Below are positions 17,583-26,317 of a stretch of DNA of 64,000 nucleotides, piece by piece. Under the pieces are notes generated by a model. The model was not told the origin of the DNA, did not search any database, and saw only the letters and a list, made by a program, of their open reading frames with translations. The DNA is taken from NCBI GenBank assembly GCA_016926255.1, contig JAFGOY010000031.1:95856-159855 (forward strand), in the 5' to 3' direction. Origin of the DNA: Anaerolineae bacterium (GTDB lineage: Bacteria; Chloroflexota; Anaerolineae; Aggregatilineales; UBA3940). The translations under genes and the position numbers were made by a program. Position 1 is the first letter of the stretch. The number at the start of each line of letters is the position of its first letter.

Positions 17583-19799
17583 ATGAGCAATAACCCGGAC
17601 GAAAACCCAACACCGGCAGCCGAGCCGACTCCAGCCGAAAATCCAACACCGGCAGCCGAACCGACCCCAGCCGAAAATCTAACACCGGCAGCCGAACCCA
17701 CGCCGGTCGAGACGGTTGAGGAGAAACCGCTTTTCACCTTTGAACCGGTCGATAAGCCGGATGATCCTGCCACCCCCTACCTCGCCCCCGATCTGCCACC
17801 CTATTTCATCCCGCGCCGCGAACTGGCCGAACTCAAGAAGCTGCTCCTGAGCCGCCCTACCTCATCGCTTGCCCCGCTGACGCTCTTCGGCCCCAGCGGT
17901 TCGGGCAAAACATCGCTCGCCATCGCACTGGCACATGACGCCGATATGCTCAAAACCTTCCCCGATGGCGTCCTATGGTATTCGCTCGGCGATAACGGCG
18001 ATGTGCAGCATGCCCAATCCGTGTGGGGGAAGGCGCTTGGCTTCGATCTCGACAATCTGCCCGACACCGCCAGCCGCGCCGTCCGCCTGCGTACCCGCCT
18101 GCGTGACGCCCATGCCCTGCTGATCATCGACGATGTGACCGATGTCGAACAGGTCAAGGCACTGAACGTCGGCGGGCCGGGCTGTGCCCGCCTGATCACC
18201 ACCGATAAAGGCGATGAGATTACTTTTGCCTTCAAGACCCGCCGCTTCGAACTCGACCAGGTCAGTGAAGAAGAGGCGCTCGATCTGCTCGTCAGGTGGG
18301 CGGGGATGCTCCCCGACATCTACCTGCCGACCGTCAAGGAGATCGTCAAGCGGCTGGCTTATTCCCCGCTGACCCTCGCGCTGGTCGGGGCGCAGGCGCG
18401 GCAGGGGATCACCTGGCTGCGTCTCCTCGAGATCCTCCGCGACGACCAGGGGCCAATCGTCACCCTCGACCCCGACGAACCCGAAACCCGGCAGAATGCG
18501 CTGGGGCTGGTGATCAATCTCGTGCTCAGTCGATTCGGCAGCGCGGGACTCCAGCGGGCGATTGAATTAGGCGCGTTCGCCGCCGGAACGGGATCACCGT
18601 TCTCGGTTGGCGCTGCCGCCGCCTGCTGGAAAATGGAAGAAGACGACGCCCGCAGCACGCTCGATACGCTGGTCGGCGCGTCGATCATCCAGCGCCTGCC
18701 TGATGACCTGTTCGCCCTGCACCGATCCTTACGCGATCACCTGCGCCGCAGCGCCCGCCCCGGCGTCGTCGAAACCGCCGAGGAGCGCATCCGCAATTAT
18801 TACATCACCCAGATCGAACAGGCGTCTGCCCCCACCCGCGAGATCGACAGCCAGATCGGGCAGGTGATGGCCGCCTACAACCAGATCACCGCCGTAGACA
18901 GCTCCCGCAGCGATCTCTTTGCCGACGCGCTGATGAGCTACTTCGAGAAGCGCGGCCTGTGGAGCAACTTCGTCCGCCTCGCCCGCCATATCTGCGACGC
19001 GGCCCGCATCGGCGGTGACGTGATCCGCGAGTATTCCACGTGCAGCGACCTGGGTTACGCATATACCATCCTCGGCCAATACGACGAGGCAAAGGGATGC
19101 TTCGAACGCTCGCTCGCCGTCAGCCGCGAGCTGGGCGATACGTCCGGCGAGGCATCGGCGCTCAACAACCTGGGCGCGATCTTAGAGCGCCAGGGGGCCT
19201 ATCTGGAAGCGCTCAACCACTACCAGGAAAGTCTCAATCTCCAGGAAGACCTGGGGATGCCCGAAGACACCGCCGAGGCGCTGAACAACGTCGCCGGGGT
19301 GCTCTACCGGCTCGAGCAGTGGGATGACGCCCTCAAGGGTTTCCAGCGTTCGCTCGACATGTACACCGTGCTCAACGACCGGAACGGGCAGGCCCAGATA
19401 TGGTTGAACATTGGTGCGGTCTACGAACGCCTCGGCCACGACGACGAGTCCGAATCGGCCTACCAGCGCTCGCTGGCGATCTACACCAATCAGGGCCACG
19501 AGATCGGGCAGTCACAGGCGCTCAACAACCTGGGGATCATCTACTTCAACCAGAACGAACCCGACCGGGCGCTGTCGCATTTCAAGCGCTCCCTCGCGCT
19601 TAAAGAAAAGCTCGGCGACCGCCACGGTGAAGCATCGACGCTCAACAACATTGCCCTGCTCTACGAGCGCACCGGCTCGATTGCGCTGGCGCTCGAACAC
19701 TTCGAGCAGTCGTTCCAGATTCTCGACGTGCTCGACGATCCGCGCGCGGACGTCGTGCGCGGGAACATCGAGCGGCTGAGAGAAGAGATGGACAAGTAG
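17583..19799 (+). CDS. STAND NTPase with NB-ARC-like and TPR domains
   Basis: 738 residues. A low-complexity N-terminus of repeated PTPAAEPTPAEN leads to a NB-ARC-type NTPase: Walker A GPSGSGKT (103-110), Walker B LLIIDDV (about 180) and a later SPLTLALVGA segment like the plant/APAF GLPLA motif. A winged-helix-like region follows. At least six tetratricopeptide repeats (about 480-730; ALNNLGAILERQGAYLEAL and kin) end the protein. STAND proteins act as ligand-triggered switches; in bacteria many are regulators or phage-defence sensors. No effector domain is seen, so regulation or scaffolding is more likely than Avs-type defence. Confidence 0.88.
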   Translation: MSNNPDENPTPAAEPTPAENPTPAAEPTPAENLTPAAEPTPVETVEEKPLFTFEPVDKPDDPATPYLAPDLPPYFIPRRELAELKKLLLSRPTSSLAPLTLFGPSGSGKTSLAIALAHDADMLKTFPDGVLWYSLGDNGDVQHAQSVWGKALGFDLDNLPDTASRAVRLRTRLRDAHALLIIDDVTDVEQVKALNVGGPGCARLITTDKGDEITFAFKTRRFELDQVSEEEALDLLVRWAGMLPDIYLPTVKEIVKRLAYSPLTLALVGAQARQGITWLRLLEILRDDQGPIVTLDPDEPETRQNALGLVINLVLSRFGSAGLQRAIELGAFAAGTGSPFSVGAAAACWKMEEDDARSTLDTLVGASIIQRLPDDLFALHRSLRDHLRRSARPGVVETAEERIRNYYITQIEQASAPTREIDSQIGQVMAAYNQITAVDSSRSDLFADALMSYFEKRGLWSNFVRLARHICDAARIGGDVIREYSTCSDLGYAYTILGQYDEAKGCFERSLAVSRELGDTSGEASALNNLGAILERQGAYLEALNHYQESLNLQEDLGMPEDTAEALNNVAGVLYRLEQWDDALKGFQRSLDMYTVLNDRNGQAQIWLNIGAVYERLGHDDESESAYQRSLAIYTNQGHEIGQSQALNNLGIIYFNQNEPDRALSHFKRSLALKEKLGDRHGEASTLNNIALLYERTGSIALALEHFEQSFQILDVLDDPRADVVRGNIERLREEMDK
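17601..17708 (+). repeat. Three tandem 36-bp repeats inside the STAND gene
   Basis: Units at 17601-17636, 17637-17672 and 17673-17708 differ at a few bases. Each encodes one copy of the 12-residue proline-rich N-terminal repeat. Copy number may vary by slippage without breaking the frame. Confidence 0.9.
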
Positions 19800-19863
19800 C
19801 GGTCGGTTTCTCCCCCAACCTGGAGCGATTGGGTTGTCCTCTGGTTCATACAGTTCAGGCCGC

Positions 19864-19935
19864 ACCTGCCCCCGTGGGGGAAGTGGCGAACTGAGGTTCG
19901 TGTGTGAACCGAAGGTTCGGCGAAGGGGGTGAGGT
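19864..19935 (+). repeat. Modular palindromic element, copy 1
   Basis: Starts ACCTGCCCCC, continues GGGGGAAGTGGCGAAC and ends GGCGAAGGGGGTGAGG. Short palindromes (GAACCGAAGGTTC type) fill the interior. It lies between the STAND and SRPBCC genes. Related copies are at 24311, 41954 and, inverted, 54852. Confidence 0.75.
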
Positions 19936-19963
19936 TAGCTACCTGTACAACCCAGGAGGCCCC

Positions 19964-20806
19964 ATGACCCCAATCACACAATCCCTGATAACCCTCGCCC
20001 TGATCACCACCCTCGAACTCGCCGTCTACGCGATCTTCCTCCGCCCCCGAATCGCGTCATGGGGTGCAACCCGCGACGAAGCCACCTCCCCCCTGCCCGG
20101 CGACGATCTCGCCCCCGGTGGCATCGACTCCACCCGCGCGATCACCATCGATGCGCCGATCAACGAGGTCTGGGCGTGGATCATCCAGCTCGGCGCGGAT
20201 CGGGGCGGCTTTTTCAGCTACGCCTTCATCGAGAAAGCGCTCGGCTACGAATTCCGCGAAGCCGACATCGTCCCCGAATTCGAAGACATGCCCGTCGGGC
20301 GGATCGTCCCCGCCTCGCTCGACGAGTCAAAGAGCTTTATCGATTACAATTTCCGGGTCACTGCCGTCGATCCGGGGAAGTGGTATGTGCTGGCAAACTG
20401 GGGCGCGTTCGTCGTGCGGGAGATCGATGCCGGACACACCCGCCTGATCGTCCGCACGCACCGGCAGGAGCACCCGACCCTGTGGCACAAAATCGCCGAC
20501 TTTTTTGGCATGACCGTGCACTACATCATGGAGCGCCGCATGCTGATCGGGTTCAAGGCGCAGGCCGAAGCCGGGCCGGGTGTGCGACTTCCCTCGTGGC
20601 CCGACAACCTGTGGCTGCTCGGCCTTGTTCTGTCGGCGGTGGGCATCATCGCCCTGATCTTCTTCGGCGGCGGCATTCCCGCCATCGTGCTGTCGGCGGT
20701 CTATGCGACGCTCTGGCTCGTCACGCTCCTGATCGTCGATCCGCGCCCCGGATACAGCCTCGCGCTGCTGCTGATCGTCGCCGGGTCGCTCGGCTGGCTG
20801 ATCTGA
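19964..20806 (+). CDS. SRPBCC-family membrane protein
   Basis: 280 residues. One N-terminal helix, a START/Bet v1-like SRPBCC domain (RAITIDAPINEVWAWIIQLG, RGGFFSYAFIEKALG, about 45-200), and three C-terminal hydrophobic segments. Domains of this kind bind hydrophobic ligands. The ATG at 19964 follows AGGAGG, while the frame upstream runs through the intergenic repeat and is not coding. The gene is convergent with the beta-glucosidase gene, only 7 bp apart. Ligand unknown. Confidence 0.82.
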   Translation: MTPITQSLITLALITTLELAVYAIFLRPRIASWGATRDEATSPLPGDDLAPGGIDSTRAITIDAPINEVWAWIIQLGADRGGFFSYAFIEKALGYEFREADIVPEFEDMPVGRIVPASLDESKSFIDYNFRVTAVDPGKWYVLANWGAFVVREIDAGHTRLIVRTHRQEHPTLWHKIADFFGMTVHYIMERRMLIGFKAQAEAGPGVRLPSWPDNLWLLGLVLSAVGIIALIFFGGGIPAIVLSAVYATLWLVTLLIVDPRPGYSLALLLIVAGSLGWLI

Positions 20807-20813
20807 TCGCCGG

Positions 20814-22163
20814 TCACCCCTGCGCGGCGATCAGCGATTGGTACCACCGCCCGCTGTCCTTGACGATCCGCTCCTGAGTCCGGTGATTGACATACACGAT
20901 GCCAAAGCGTTTTGAGTAACCCTCGGCCCATTCGAAATTATCGAGCAGCGTCCACACGAAATAGCCCCGGCAGTTCGAACCTTCATCGATGGCCTGTCTG
21001 ACCCCCGCAAGATGGGCCTGTAAATAAGCCGTTCGCTTCTCGTCATGCACCCGGCCATCGACAACCGTATCGGTGAACGCCGCGCCGTTCTCGGTGACAT
21101 AGCAGGCCGGATTGCCGTACTCGTTTTTCAAGAGCATCAGCACCTCGTACAATACCGGGGGATAGACCTCCCAGCCCATCGATGTATACTGCACGCCATC
21201 CTGCTCGAATTCCCCGTCGGGAGCTTCCGGCCCCACACCGCTGAACCCCATGCCGATAGCCCACCGGTTGAATCGAACGCGGTCGCGGGTGTAGGTGTTG
21301 ATGCCGACATAATCGAGCGGCACGGCGATGGTCTGCATATCGCCCGGTTCGATTTTCACGCGGGCAGGCCACAACTGATCGGTGAACTGCGGCGGGTATT
21401 CGCCGTGAAAAATCGGATCGAGGAAGGTGCGCCGCATCAGGGCATCGGCTTTTACCACCGCCCGCCGATCCTTCTTCGATCCGGTCAGCGGATAGATCGG
21501 GCGAAGGTCGAGCGCGATCCCGACCTTTGCATCCGGTTCCCCGGCTTTGATCGATCTGGCTGCAAGTCCGTGCCCCAGCATCAGGTGATGCACCACCTTG
21601 AAGAACTGTAACGGCTTTCGATATCCCGGCGCGTGCCAGCCCATCACGTGGCCCAGCGCGGCGACCATCATCGGTTCATTGAGCGTCATCCAATCGGTGA
21701 CCCGGTCGCCCAGGCTCTCGACCATCAACGCGGCGAAGTCGGCCAGCCACGCGGCACAGTCCCGGTTCATCCAGCCGCCCTGATCCTGTAGCGCCTGCGG
21801 CAGTTCCCAGTGATACAGGTTGACGCAGGGTTTGATCCCCGCCGCTAATAGTTCATCGACCACCCGTTTGTAGAAATCCAGCCCCTTTTCGTTGACCCTC
21901 CCGAGCCCATCGGGCAGCACGCGCGGCCAGTTGATCGAAAAGCGGTAGGCATGTAGTCCAAGCTCCTTCATCAGTGCGATGTCTTCTGCGTAGCGGTGAT
22001 AGAAATCGCAGGCCACATCGCCCGTATCGCCGTTTTTGATCTTGCCCGGCGTATGGGCAAACCGATCCCAGATCGATTCGCCTTTGCCGTCTTCGTTCCA
22101 CACGCCTTCAATCTGGTAGGATGACGCCGCTGCGCCAAATACAAATCCATCCGGGAAGTTCAT
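20814..22163 (-). CDS. GH1 beta-glucosidase
   Basis: 449 residues, normal GH1 length, no signal peptide, so cytoplasmic. It hydrolyses beta-glucosides or beta-galactosides with retention. The acid/base Glu is E163 in TLNEP and the nucleophile E358 in YVTENGAAF; SSYQIEG, YHWELPQALQ and WTLLDNFEWAEGY are further family blocks. The longer frame to 22301 overlaps the MarR gene and is rejected in favour of the ATG at 22161-22163 (GGAGAA upstream). It lies 25 bp after marR and is probably controlled by it. Substrates could be cello-oligosaccharides or plant phenolic glucosides. Confidence 0.95.
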   Translation of the reverse strand: MNFPDGFVFGAAASSYQIEGVWNEDGKGESIWDRFAHTPGKIKNGDTGDVACDFYHRYAEDIALMKELGLHAYRFSINWPRVLPDGLGRVNEKGLDFYKRVVDELLAAGIKPCVNLYHWELPQALQDQGGWMNRDCAAWLADFAALMVESLGDRVTDWMTLNEPMMVAALGHVMGWHAPGYRKPLQFFKVVHHLMLGHGLAARSIKAGEPDAKVGIALDLRPIYPLTGSKKDRRAVVKADALMRRTFLDPIFHGEYPPQFTDQLWPARVKIEPGDMQTIAVPLDYVGINTYTRDRVRFNRWAIGMGFSGVGPEAPDGEFEQDGVQYTSMGWEVYPPVLYEVLMLLKNEYGNPACYVTENGAAFTDTVVDGRVHDEKRTAYLQAHLAGVRQAIDEGSNCRGYFVWTLLDNFEWAEGYSKRFGIVYVNHRTQERIVKDSGRWYQSLIAAQG

Positions 22164-22188
22164 ATCGTGTTCTCCGCTGTTGGTGAGA

Positions 22189-22626
22189 TTACTGCCAGTC
22201 ATAGCCGAGACTGTGGGACGCCTTTTGCAGCAGTCGATGCAGGTGCTGCTTCTCGTCCTCGTCAAGCGCCGAAAGGAAATCGCGGGTATATTGGGCGGCA
22301 TTGGACAGCGTATCCTGATAGGCCCGCTGCCCGTCTTCGGTCAGGTTCAGCCACCAGTTGCGCCGATCCGCCCGATCCTGCTCTTTGACGATCAATCCCT
22401 TTTCGACGAGCTTCTGCACCTGAAGCGATACCGGCCCCGGACTGATGTGCATCGCTTCGGCAAGCTGCCGCGAGTTGATCGGGGCAAGCTGGCCCAGCAC
22501 CATGATCACCGAGCGTTCGGCGACGGTAAACGCGACGTCTTCCTCGCTGGCGCGTTCCTCATAGGCGTTCACCAGGCTGAACAACGCCTGGTTGATCTGT
22601 AAGTACTCTCTATCTGACAGGCTCAT
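22189..22626 (-). CDS. MarR family transcriptional regulator
   Basis: 145 residues with a winged helix: TVAERSVIMVLGQLAPINSR, QLAEAMHISPGPVSLQVQKL and the wing DRADRRNWWLNLTEDG. MarR proteins usually repress divergent genes and are released by phenolic or other aromatic ligands. It heads a unit with the GH1 gene and is divergent from the GT1 gene. Nested inverted repeats immediately upstream (22636-22676) are the likely operator, suggesting control of both directions including itself. Confidence 0.9.
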   Translation of the reverse strand: MSLSDREYLQINQALFSLVNAYEERASEEDVAFTVAERSVIMVLGQLAPINSRQLAEAMHISPGPVSLQVQKLVEKGLIVKEQDRADRRNWWLNLTEDGQRAYQDTLSNAAQYTRDFLSALDEDEKQHLHRLLQKASHSLGYDWQ

Positions 22627-22635
22627 AGCTGCCTT

Positions 22636-22676
22636 ATATAGTTTTAATTTAAAACGATTTTATTGTAAAACTATAT
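22636..22676. promoter_or_regulatory. Probable MarR operator with nested palindromes
   Basis: Outer arms ATATAGTTTTA (22636-22646) and TAAAACTATAT (22666-22676) are perfect inverted repeats. Inside, GTTTTAATTTAAAAC (22641-22655) is a second palindrome with one central base. The site lies just upstream of the MarR start, in the gap before the divergent GT1 gene. Confidence 0.65.
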
Positions 22677-22806
22677 TTCGGGCTTGTCAACCCAATTGCT
22701 TTCTGAGAAGATCGGCTGGCACCTTGATCGGCGCATCGAACACCTGCGTGAAGAGTTTAAATGATCGCACTCTCTCGATCATCACAGCAGGCGGAGGAAA
22801 ATCACC

Positions 22807-23979
22807 TTGCGCGTTCTGTTCACCCTACAGCCCATGTTCGGCCACTTCCATGCGATGGTTCCACTCGCGCTGGCCCTGAAAGATCACGGCCACGAGGTGG
22901 CCTTCGCCACCGGCGAAAGCTTCGGCCCGGTCGTCGAACACGTCGGATTCCGGCATTTCACCTGTGGCCGCGACTGCGAGGACAATCGCCACATGCTCGA
23001 AGAGCTTCCCGAATGGCCGTCCATCGAGGAGAAGGTCGACAACCCCGGCGTCAGGCAGTTGTGGGGATTCATCCTGGGATTTGCCCCGCAGATGCTCGAC
23101 GACCTGATCGACCTGATCGGGGAGTGGCAGCCCGATCTGATCGTCCGCGACCCTTCCGAGTTCGCCAGCACTGTCGCGGCGGAACTGTTCGACCTGCCCT
23201 ACGCCAGCATCCACTGGGCGCTCTATATCTCGACCTGGGGCTGCGACGAACCCCTCAACGCGCTAAGGCGTCGCTGCGGCCTGCCCGACGATCCCGACTT
23301 TGCATCGTTCGACCGCTATTTCATATTGAATGCGCTGCCGCCTTCGTGGGAGCTTCATCCAGACCGGCCCCGCGTGATTCACCGGTTCTGTATGCCGCCC
23401 TTCGATCAGAGTGTCAGCGGCAGCCTTCCCGCCTGGGTCGGCTCCCTGCCCGATCAACCCACCATCTATGCCACGCTGGGCACGGCCTTCAACCGGCAGC
23501 CCGGCCACTTCCGCGCACTGATCGACGCGTTCAGCGCCGAGGCGTTCAATGCGATCATCACCGTCGGGAAGTCGACCGATCCGGCCCGGTTTAACCCCCT
23601 GCCGGAGAATGTGAAAGTCGAGCGGTACATCCCGCAAACGCTGATCCTGCCCACCTGTGACGTGATCATCTTTCACGGGGGATTCAACTCGCTGCATTCG
23701 GCGATCTGGCACGGCCTGCCGATGGTGATCACCCCCCAGGGCGGCGGCGATCAGCGCCCGGCGGCAGACCAGTGCGACAAGCTCGGCCTCGGCGTGATCG
23801 TAGAGGGCGACCCGCCGGAGCCGGGAGCCATCAACCGGGCGGTCAGGACGGTATTGGAGCAGCCTTCGTATCGCCAGCGCGTCGGCCAGTTCCGCTCCGA
23901 GATGATGGCCCTCCCCGATCTTTCCGAGGCGGTGCGTCGATTGGAAAACCTGGCAAGAACCCGCGAGCCGCAGATTTGA
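22807..23979 (+). CDS. GT1 family glycosyltransferase (macrolide/UGT-like)
   Basis: 390 residues from a TTG start with GGAGG eight bases upstream. It has a GT-B fold: N-terminal acceptor half (MRVLFTLQPMFGHFHAMVPL) and C-terminal donor half with IIFHGGFNSLHSAIWHGLPM and PQGGGDQRPAADQC, the nucleotide-sugar motif. Members glycosylate small lipophilic or phenolic molecules such as macrolides. The divergent MarR-GH1 unit suggests a paired add/remove-glucose system acting on an aromatic compound; this is inference. Confidence 0.88.
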   Translation: MRVLFTLQPMFGHFHAMVPLALALKDHGHEVAFATGESFGPVVEHVGFRHFTCGRDCEDNRHMLEELPEWPSIEEKVDNPGVRQLWGFILGFAPQMLDDLIDLIGEWQPDLIVRDPSEFASTVAAELFDLPYASIHWALYISTWGCDEPLNALRRRCGLPDDPDFASFDRYFILNALPPSWELHPDRPRVIHRFCMPPFDQSVSGSLPAWVGSLPDQPTIYATLGTAFNRQPGHFRALIDAFSAEAFNAIITVGKSTDPARFNPLPENVKVERYIPQTLILPTCDVIIFHGGFNSLHSAIWHGLPMVITPQGGGDQRPAADQCDKLGLGVIVEGDPPEPGAINRAVRTVLEQPSYRQRVGQFRSEMMALPDLSEAVRRLENLARTREPQI

Positions 23980-23985
23980 TAGTAT

Positions 23986-24246
23986 CTACAGCTCCCTGAT
24001 CTCCCCAACCGCCTGCACATCGACCGGCACGCCGTCGAGACTGGTTGGCAGCACCCGCTCCGCGTCCAACGCCGAGAGCGGGTGTTTCTGTTTGACCATC
24101 ACCACGATGCACACCTCGTCGGTGTATTCACCGCCCCGCTGACGCAGCCCCACGCCCACCCCCACGACATCCGGGTGGGCCATCAGTTTGCCCTCGTACT
24201 GGTTCTTGACCTCCAGCGCCCGCGCCAACTGGCCTTTGTCCGGCAT
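23986..24246 (-). CDS. Small stand-alone domain related to the N-terminus of Nal1/trypsin-like proteins
   Basis: 86 residues: VVGVGVGLRQRGGEYTDEVC, IVVMVKQKHPLSAL and LPTSLDGVPVDVQAVG. This pattern resembles the segment that precedes the catalytic domain of some S1-type (Nal1-like) peptidases, but no peptidase follows and no catalytic triad is present. A clean AGGAGG precedes the ATG. It is convergent with the GT1 gene, 6 bp apart. Function unknown. Confidence 0.7.
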   Translation of the reverse strand: MPDKGQLARALEVKNQYEGKLMAHPDVVGVGVGLRQRGGEYTDEVCIVVMVKQKHPLSALDAERVLPTSLDGVPVDVQAVGEIREL

Positions 24247-24310
24247 AGTTTCCTCCTGAGCGGTCTATTGACCACTCCATCCCCCCCGGCGATCTTCGGC
24301 TCGTGTTCTT

Positions 24311-24382
24311 ACCTGCCCCCTGAAAGGGGGAAGTGGCCGACATGACATCGGCTTTGCGATGTCATGTCGGTCGTAGGGGGTC
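24311..24382 (+). repeat. Modular palindromic element, copy 2
   Basis: Begins ACCTGCCCCC, then GGGGGAAGTGGCCG, and ends GTAGGGGGTCA. Its core is a long near-perfect hairpin (GACATGACATCG ... CGATGTCATGTC) not found in the other copies. Confidence 0.75.
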
Positions 24383-24407
24383 AAAAGGTGAACGTTAGAT
24401 CAGACTC

Positions 24408-25208
24408 TCAGGCGACCTTCCGCCCCTCCCGCACCCGCTTGATCACCATCCCTGGCAGCGCCAAAACCCGCCAGAAGGCGACCGCCGCCATCCCGTGCGC
24501 CAGCACCGCGAACAGGGGCGGTGTCTGATAGGTGTAATACGTCCAGCACTGGCGGGTCGTTCCCCACAGTTCGAGGAAGTAGCCCAGTCCCGACCCCGCG
24601 ATGAAGGTGATCGCCTGCGTGCGAAAGCCTTTCGGCGTACCGATCAACAGCGCACACAGAATCAATGAGATGACCGTCAGCGACTTGTCGATGGTCGGCC
24701 AGACGAAGACGAGCAGCAGCACGACGAAGGGCGCGAACACCGCGATATAGATCGCCCGCCAGCCCTTCACGCCGATCCGCTCCCCCGACAGCCCGTCGAG
24801 CAGCTTCACCAGCCGGTCGATGGTCAGGCTGGCAATCGGCCAGGCGGGGATGATCCACAGCGGCGGGCGTTCGAGCGTGTAGTACGTCCACAGCACGGTT
24901 TGCGTCCCCCAGCTTTCGATCACCAGCCCGCCGATCAGCCCGATCCCGATGATCGGCAGGTCGGCCTTGAGATCGGCCCCGCTGACCAGCACCACCGACA
25001 TGAATGCAAAGATGCCCAGCAGCAGCCAGTCGAAGGTGCGCCACCATTCGCCCTGCCAGTCGATCAGCGCCAGGTATTCCTCGGCCAGCGGCCACCAGAT
25101 ATAGATCACCAGCCCGATGATCAGCGTCATCGCGCCCAGCAGCACGGAGCTGTGTCGAGTCCAGCGGAGTAAGGGAGTGTCGGGTTGTTTGTCGGGTTGG
25201 ACGTCCAA
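24408..25208 (-). CDS. Polytopic membrane protein with internal duplication
   Basis: 266 residues with about seven or eight membrane segments; a TTG start with GGAGA upstream. It carries two related segments: ESWGTQTVLWTYYTLERPPL and, about 115 residues later, ELWGTTRQCWTYYTYQTPPL. This shows an internal repeat, each half offering W-G-T and WTYYT motifs at a membrane edge. No family was recognised. It stands alone between repeat tracts. Confidence 0.7.
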   Translation of the reverse strand: MDVQPDKQPDTPLLRWTRHSSVLLGAMTLIIGLVIYIWWPLAEEYLALIDWQGEWWRTFDWLLLGIFAFMSVVLVSGADLKADLPIIGIGLIGGLVIESWGTQTVLWTYYTLERPPLWIIPAWPIASLTIDRLVKLLDGLSGERIGVKGWRAIYIAVFAPFVVLLLVFVWPTIDKSLTVISLILCALLIGTPKGFRTQAITFIAGSGLGYFLELWGTTRQCWTYYTYQTPPLFAVLAHGMAAVAFWRVLALPGMVIKRVREGRKVA

Positions 25209-25232
25209 AAGAATTCTCCGATTGTTGGGACT

Positions 25233-25374
25233 CAGGGGCTTTGCCCCTGTAACCCCACAACCTTTTGAAAAAGGTTGACCAAAACCATATGTTCATTCAT
25301 CGGGCGCAGCCCGATAAATGAATTATAGGGTGAAGGGAAATAATTTCCCTTTCAGGGTACGGGGCAGCGCCCCG
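25233..25374. repeat. Cluster of five consecutive hairpins
   Basis: Stems at 25233-25249 (CAGGGGC/GCCCCTG), 25259-25276 (AACCTTTT/AAAAGGTT), 25292-25322 (TTCAT..TCGGGC/GCCCGA..ATGAA), 25333-25351 (AAGGGAAA/TTTCCCTT) and 25360-25374 (CGGGGC/GCCCCG). They fill the space between the membrane-protein and hydrolase genes and likely belong to a dispersed repeat. Confidence 0.75.
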
Positions 25375-25383
25375 GAAATTGTA

Positions 25384-26259
25384 TCACAGCTTGGCTTTGA
25401 AGAACCCGATCACCCGTTCACGGTACGCCTCCGGCTCGATCTTCTCCGCCTCGCGGTGACCGGCTCCCTCGACGCGCCACAGGTCTTTCGGATCGCCGCA
25501 CGCATCGAACAGTGCCTGCTGATCGGCGAGCGGCACGAAAGGATCGCTCCCCCCGTGAATGAACAGCACCGGGCGCGGGCTGATCTCCCCCACCTCCCCC
25601 AGCGGACTGGCATCATCCAGGCTGATCCCGCCCAGCCGCAGTTCGATGAACCTGACCACCAGCCCGGCGAGAGGTTTCAGCGGCAGCCCGACCTTATCGC
25701 GGAATGCCCCCTGGATAACATGGAACAGGTGCCGGTTCGCCCCATCGGCGACGACGCACACAACCCGCTTATCTTCGGCGGCCACCCGCAGCGCGATCCC
25801 GCCCCCCAGCGAGAAGCCCAGCAGCCCGATCCGTTTGACTCCCCGCGCCTGTAGAAAATCCATTGCCCCGATCAAGTCCTGCGATTCGTCTACGCCCAGC
25901 GTCACCCGCTGCCCATCGCTGATGCCGTGCCCCCGCCAGTCGAATTGCAGTACGTCGAACCCCGCTTTGTAGAAAACGGGGAGCAGCGCCGTATCGCCGT
26001 CCATGCTGCCGAACAGCCCCGCGCAGAAGATCACCACCGGGCGGCGGCCCTGCTCACCCGTCAACCGACCGCCGAGCCTGACTCCGTCCCGCGCGGTGAA
26101 GGTCACGTGCTCGAAAGGCAGTTGATACTCGTCCGGCGTGCAGGGCGGATCGGGTTTCCATCGGCGGGTCGCACGGCCCGCCAGCAGCCACGCAGCGATC
26201 AGGATAATGGCGATGAGTACGATCAGCGCGACAAGCACATCGACCAGCACAGGCGGCAT
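25384..26259 (-). CDS. Membrane-anchored alpha/beta hydrolase
   Basis: 291 residues. An N-terminal helix (LVALIVLIAIILIAAWLLAG) anchors the protein. The hydrolase fold follows, with QFDWRGHGISDG, the nucleophile elbow GFSLGGG, the acid D in HGGSDPFVP and the histidine in EGAGHREAEK. This matches BAAT/acetyl-xylan-like serine hydrolases of the DUF1749/YqkD kind. Substrate unknown. It is the neighbour of the GH10 gene, 91 bp away, but the intergenic gap carries a 9-bp repeat tract, so an operon is uncertain. Confidence 0.85.
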   Translation of the reverse strand: MPPVLVDVLVALIVLIAIILIAAWLLAGRATRRWKPDPPCTPDEYQLPFEHVTFTARDGVRLGGRLTGEQGRRPVVIFCAGLFGSMDGDTALLPVFYKAGFDVLQFDWRGHGISDGQRVTLGVDESQDLIGAMDFLQARGVKRIGLLGFSLGGGIALRVAAEDKRVVCVVADGANRHLFHVIQGAFRDKVGLPLKPLAGLVVRFIELRLGGISLDDASPLGEVGEISPRPVLFIHGGSDPFVPLADQQALFDACGDPKDLWRVEGAGHREAEKIEPEAYRERVIGFFKAKL

Positions 26260-26317
26260 TACATTTTCCTTCCCGTTCCCGGCGCTAAAGACGCCGGGCT
26301 AATGCTATGTTTTTACC

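Noticed and set aside
17601..17708. 36-bp direct repeats considered as a CRISPR array
   Set aside because: The repeats are contiguous with no spacers and encode a protein repeat in frame with the STAND gene.
17583..19799. Avs-type antiviral STAND protein
   Set aside because: It has the NTPase and TPR parts but no nuclease, TIR or other effector domain and no neighbouring defence genes.
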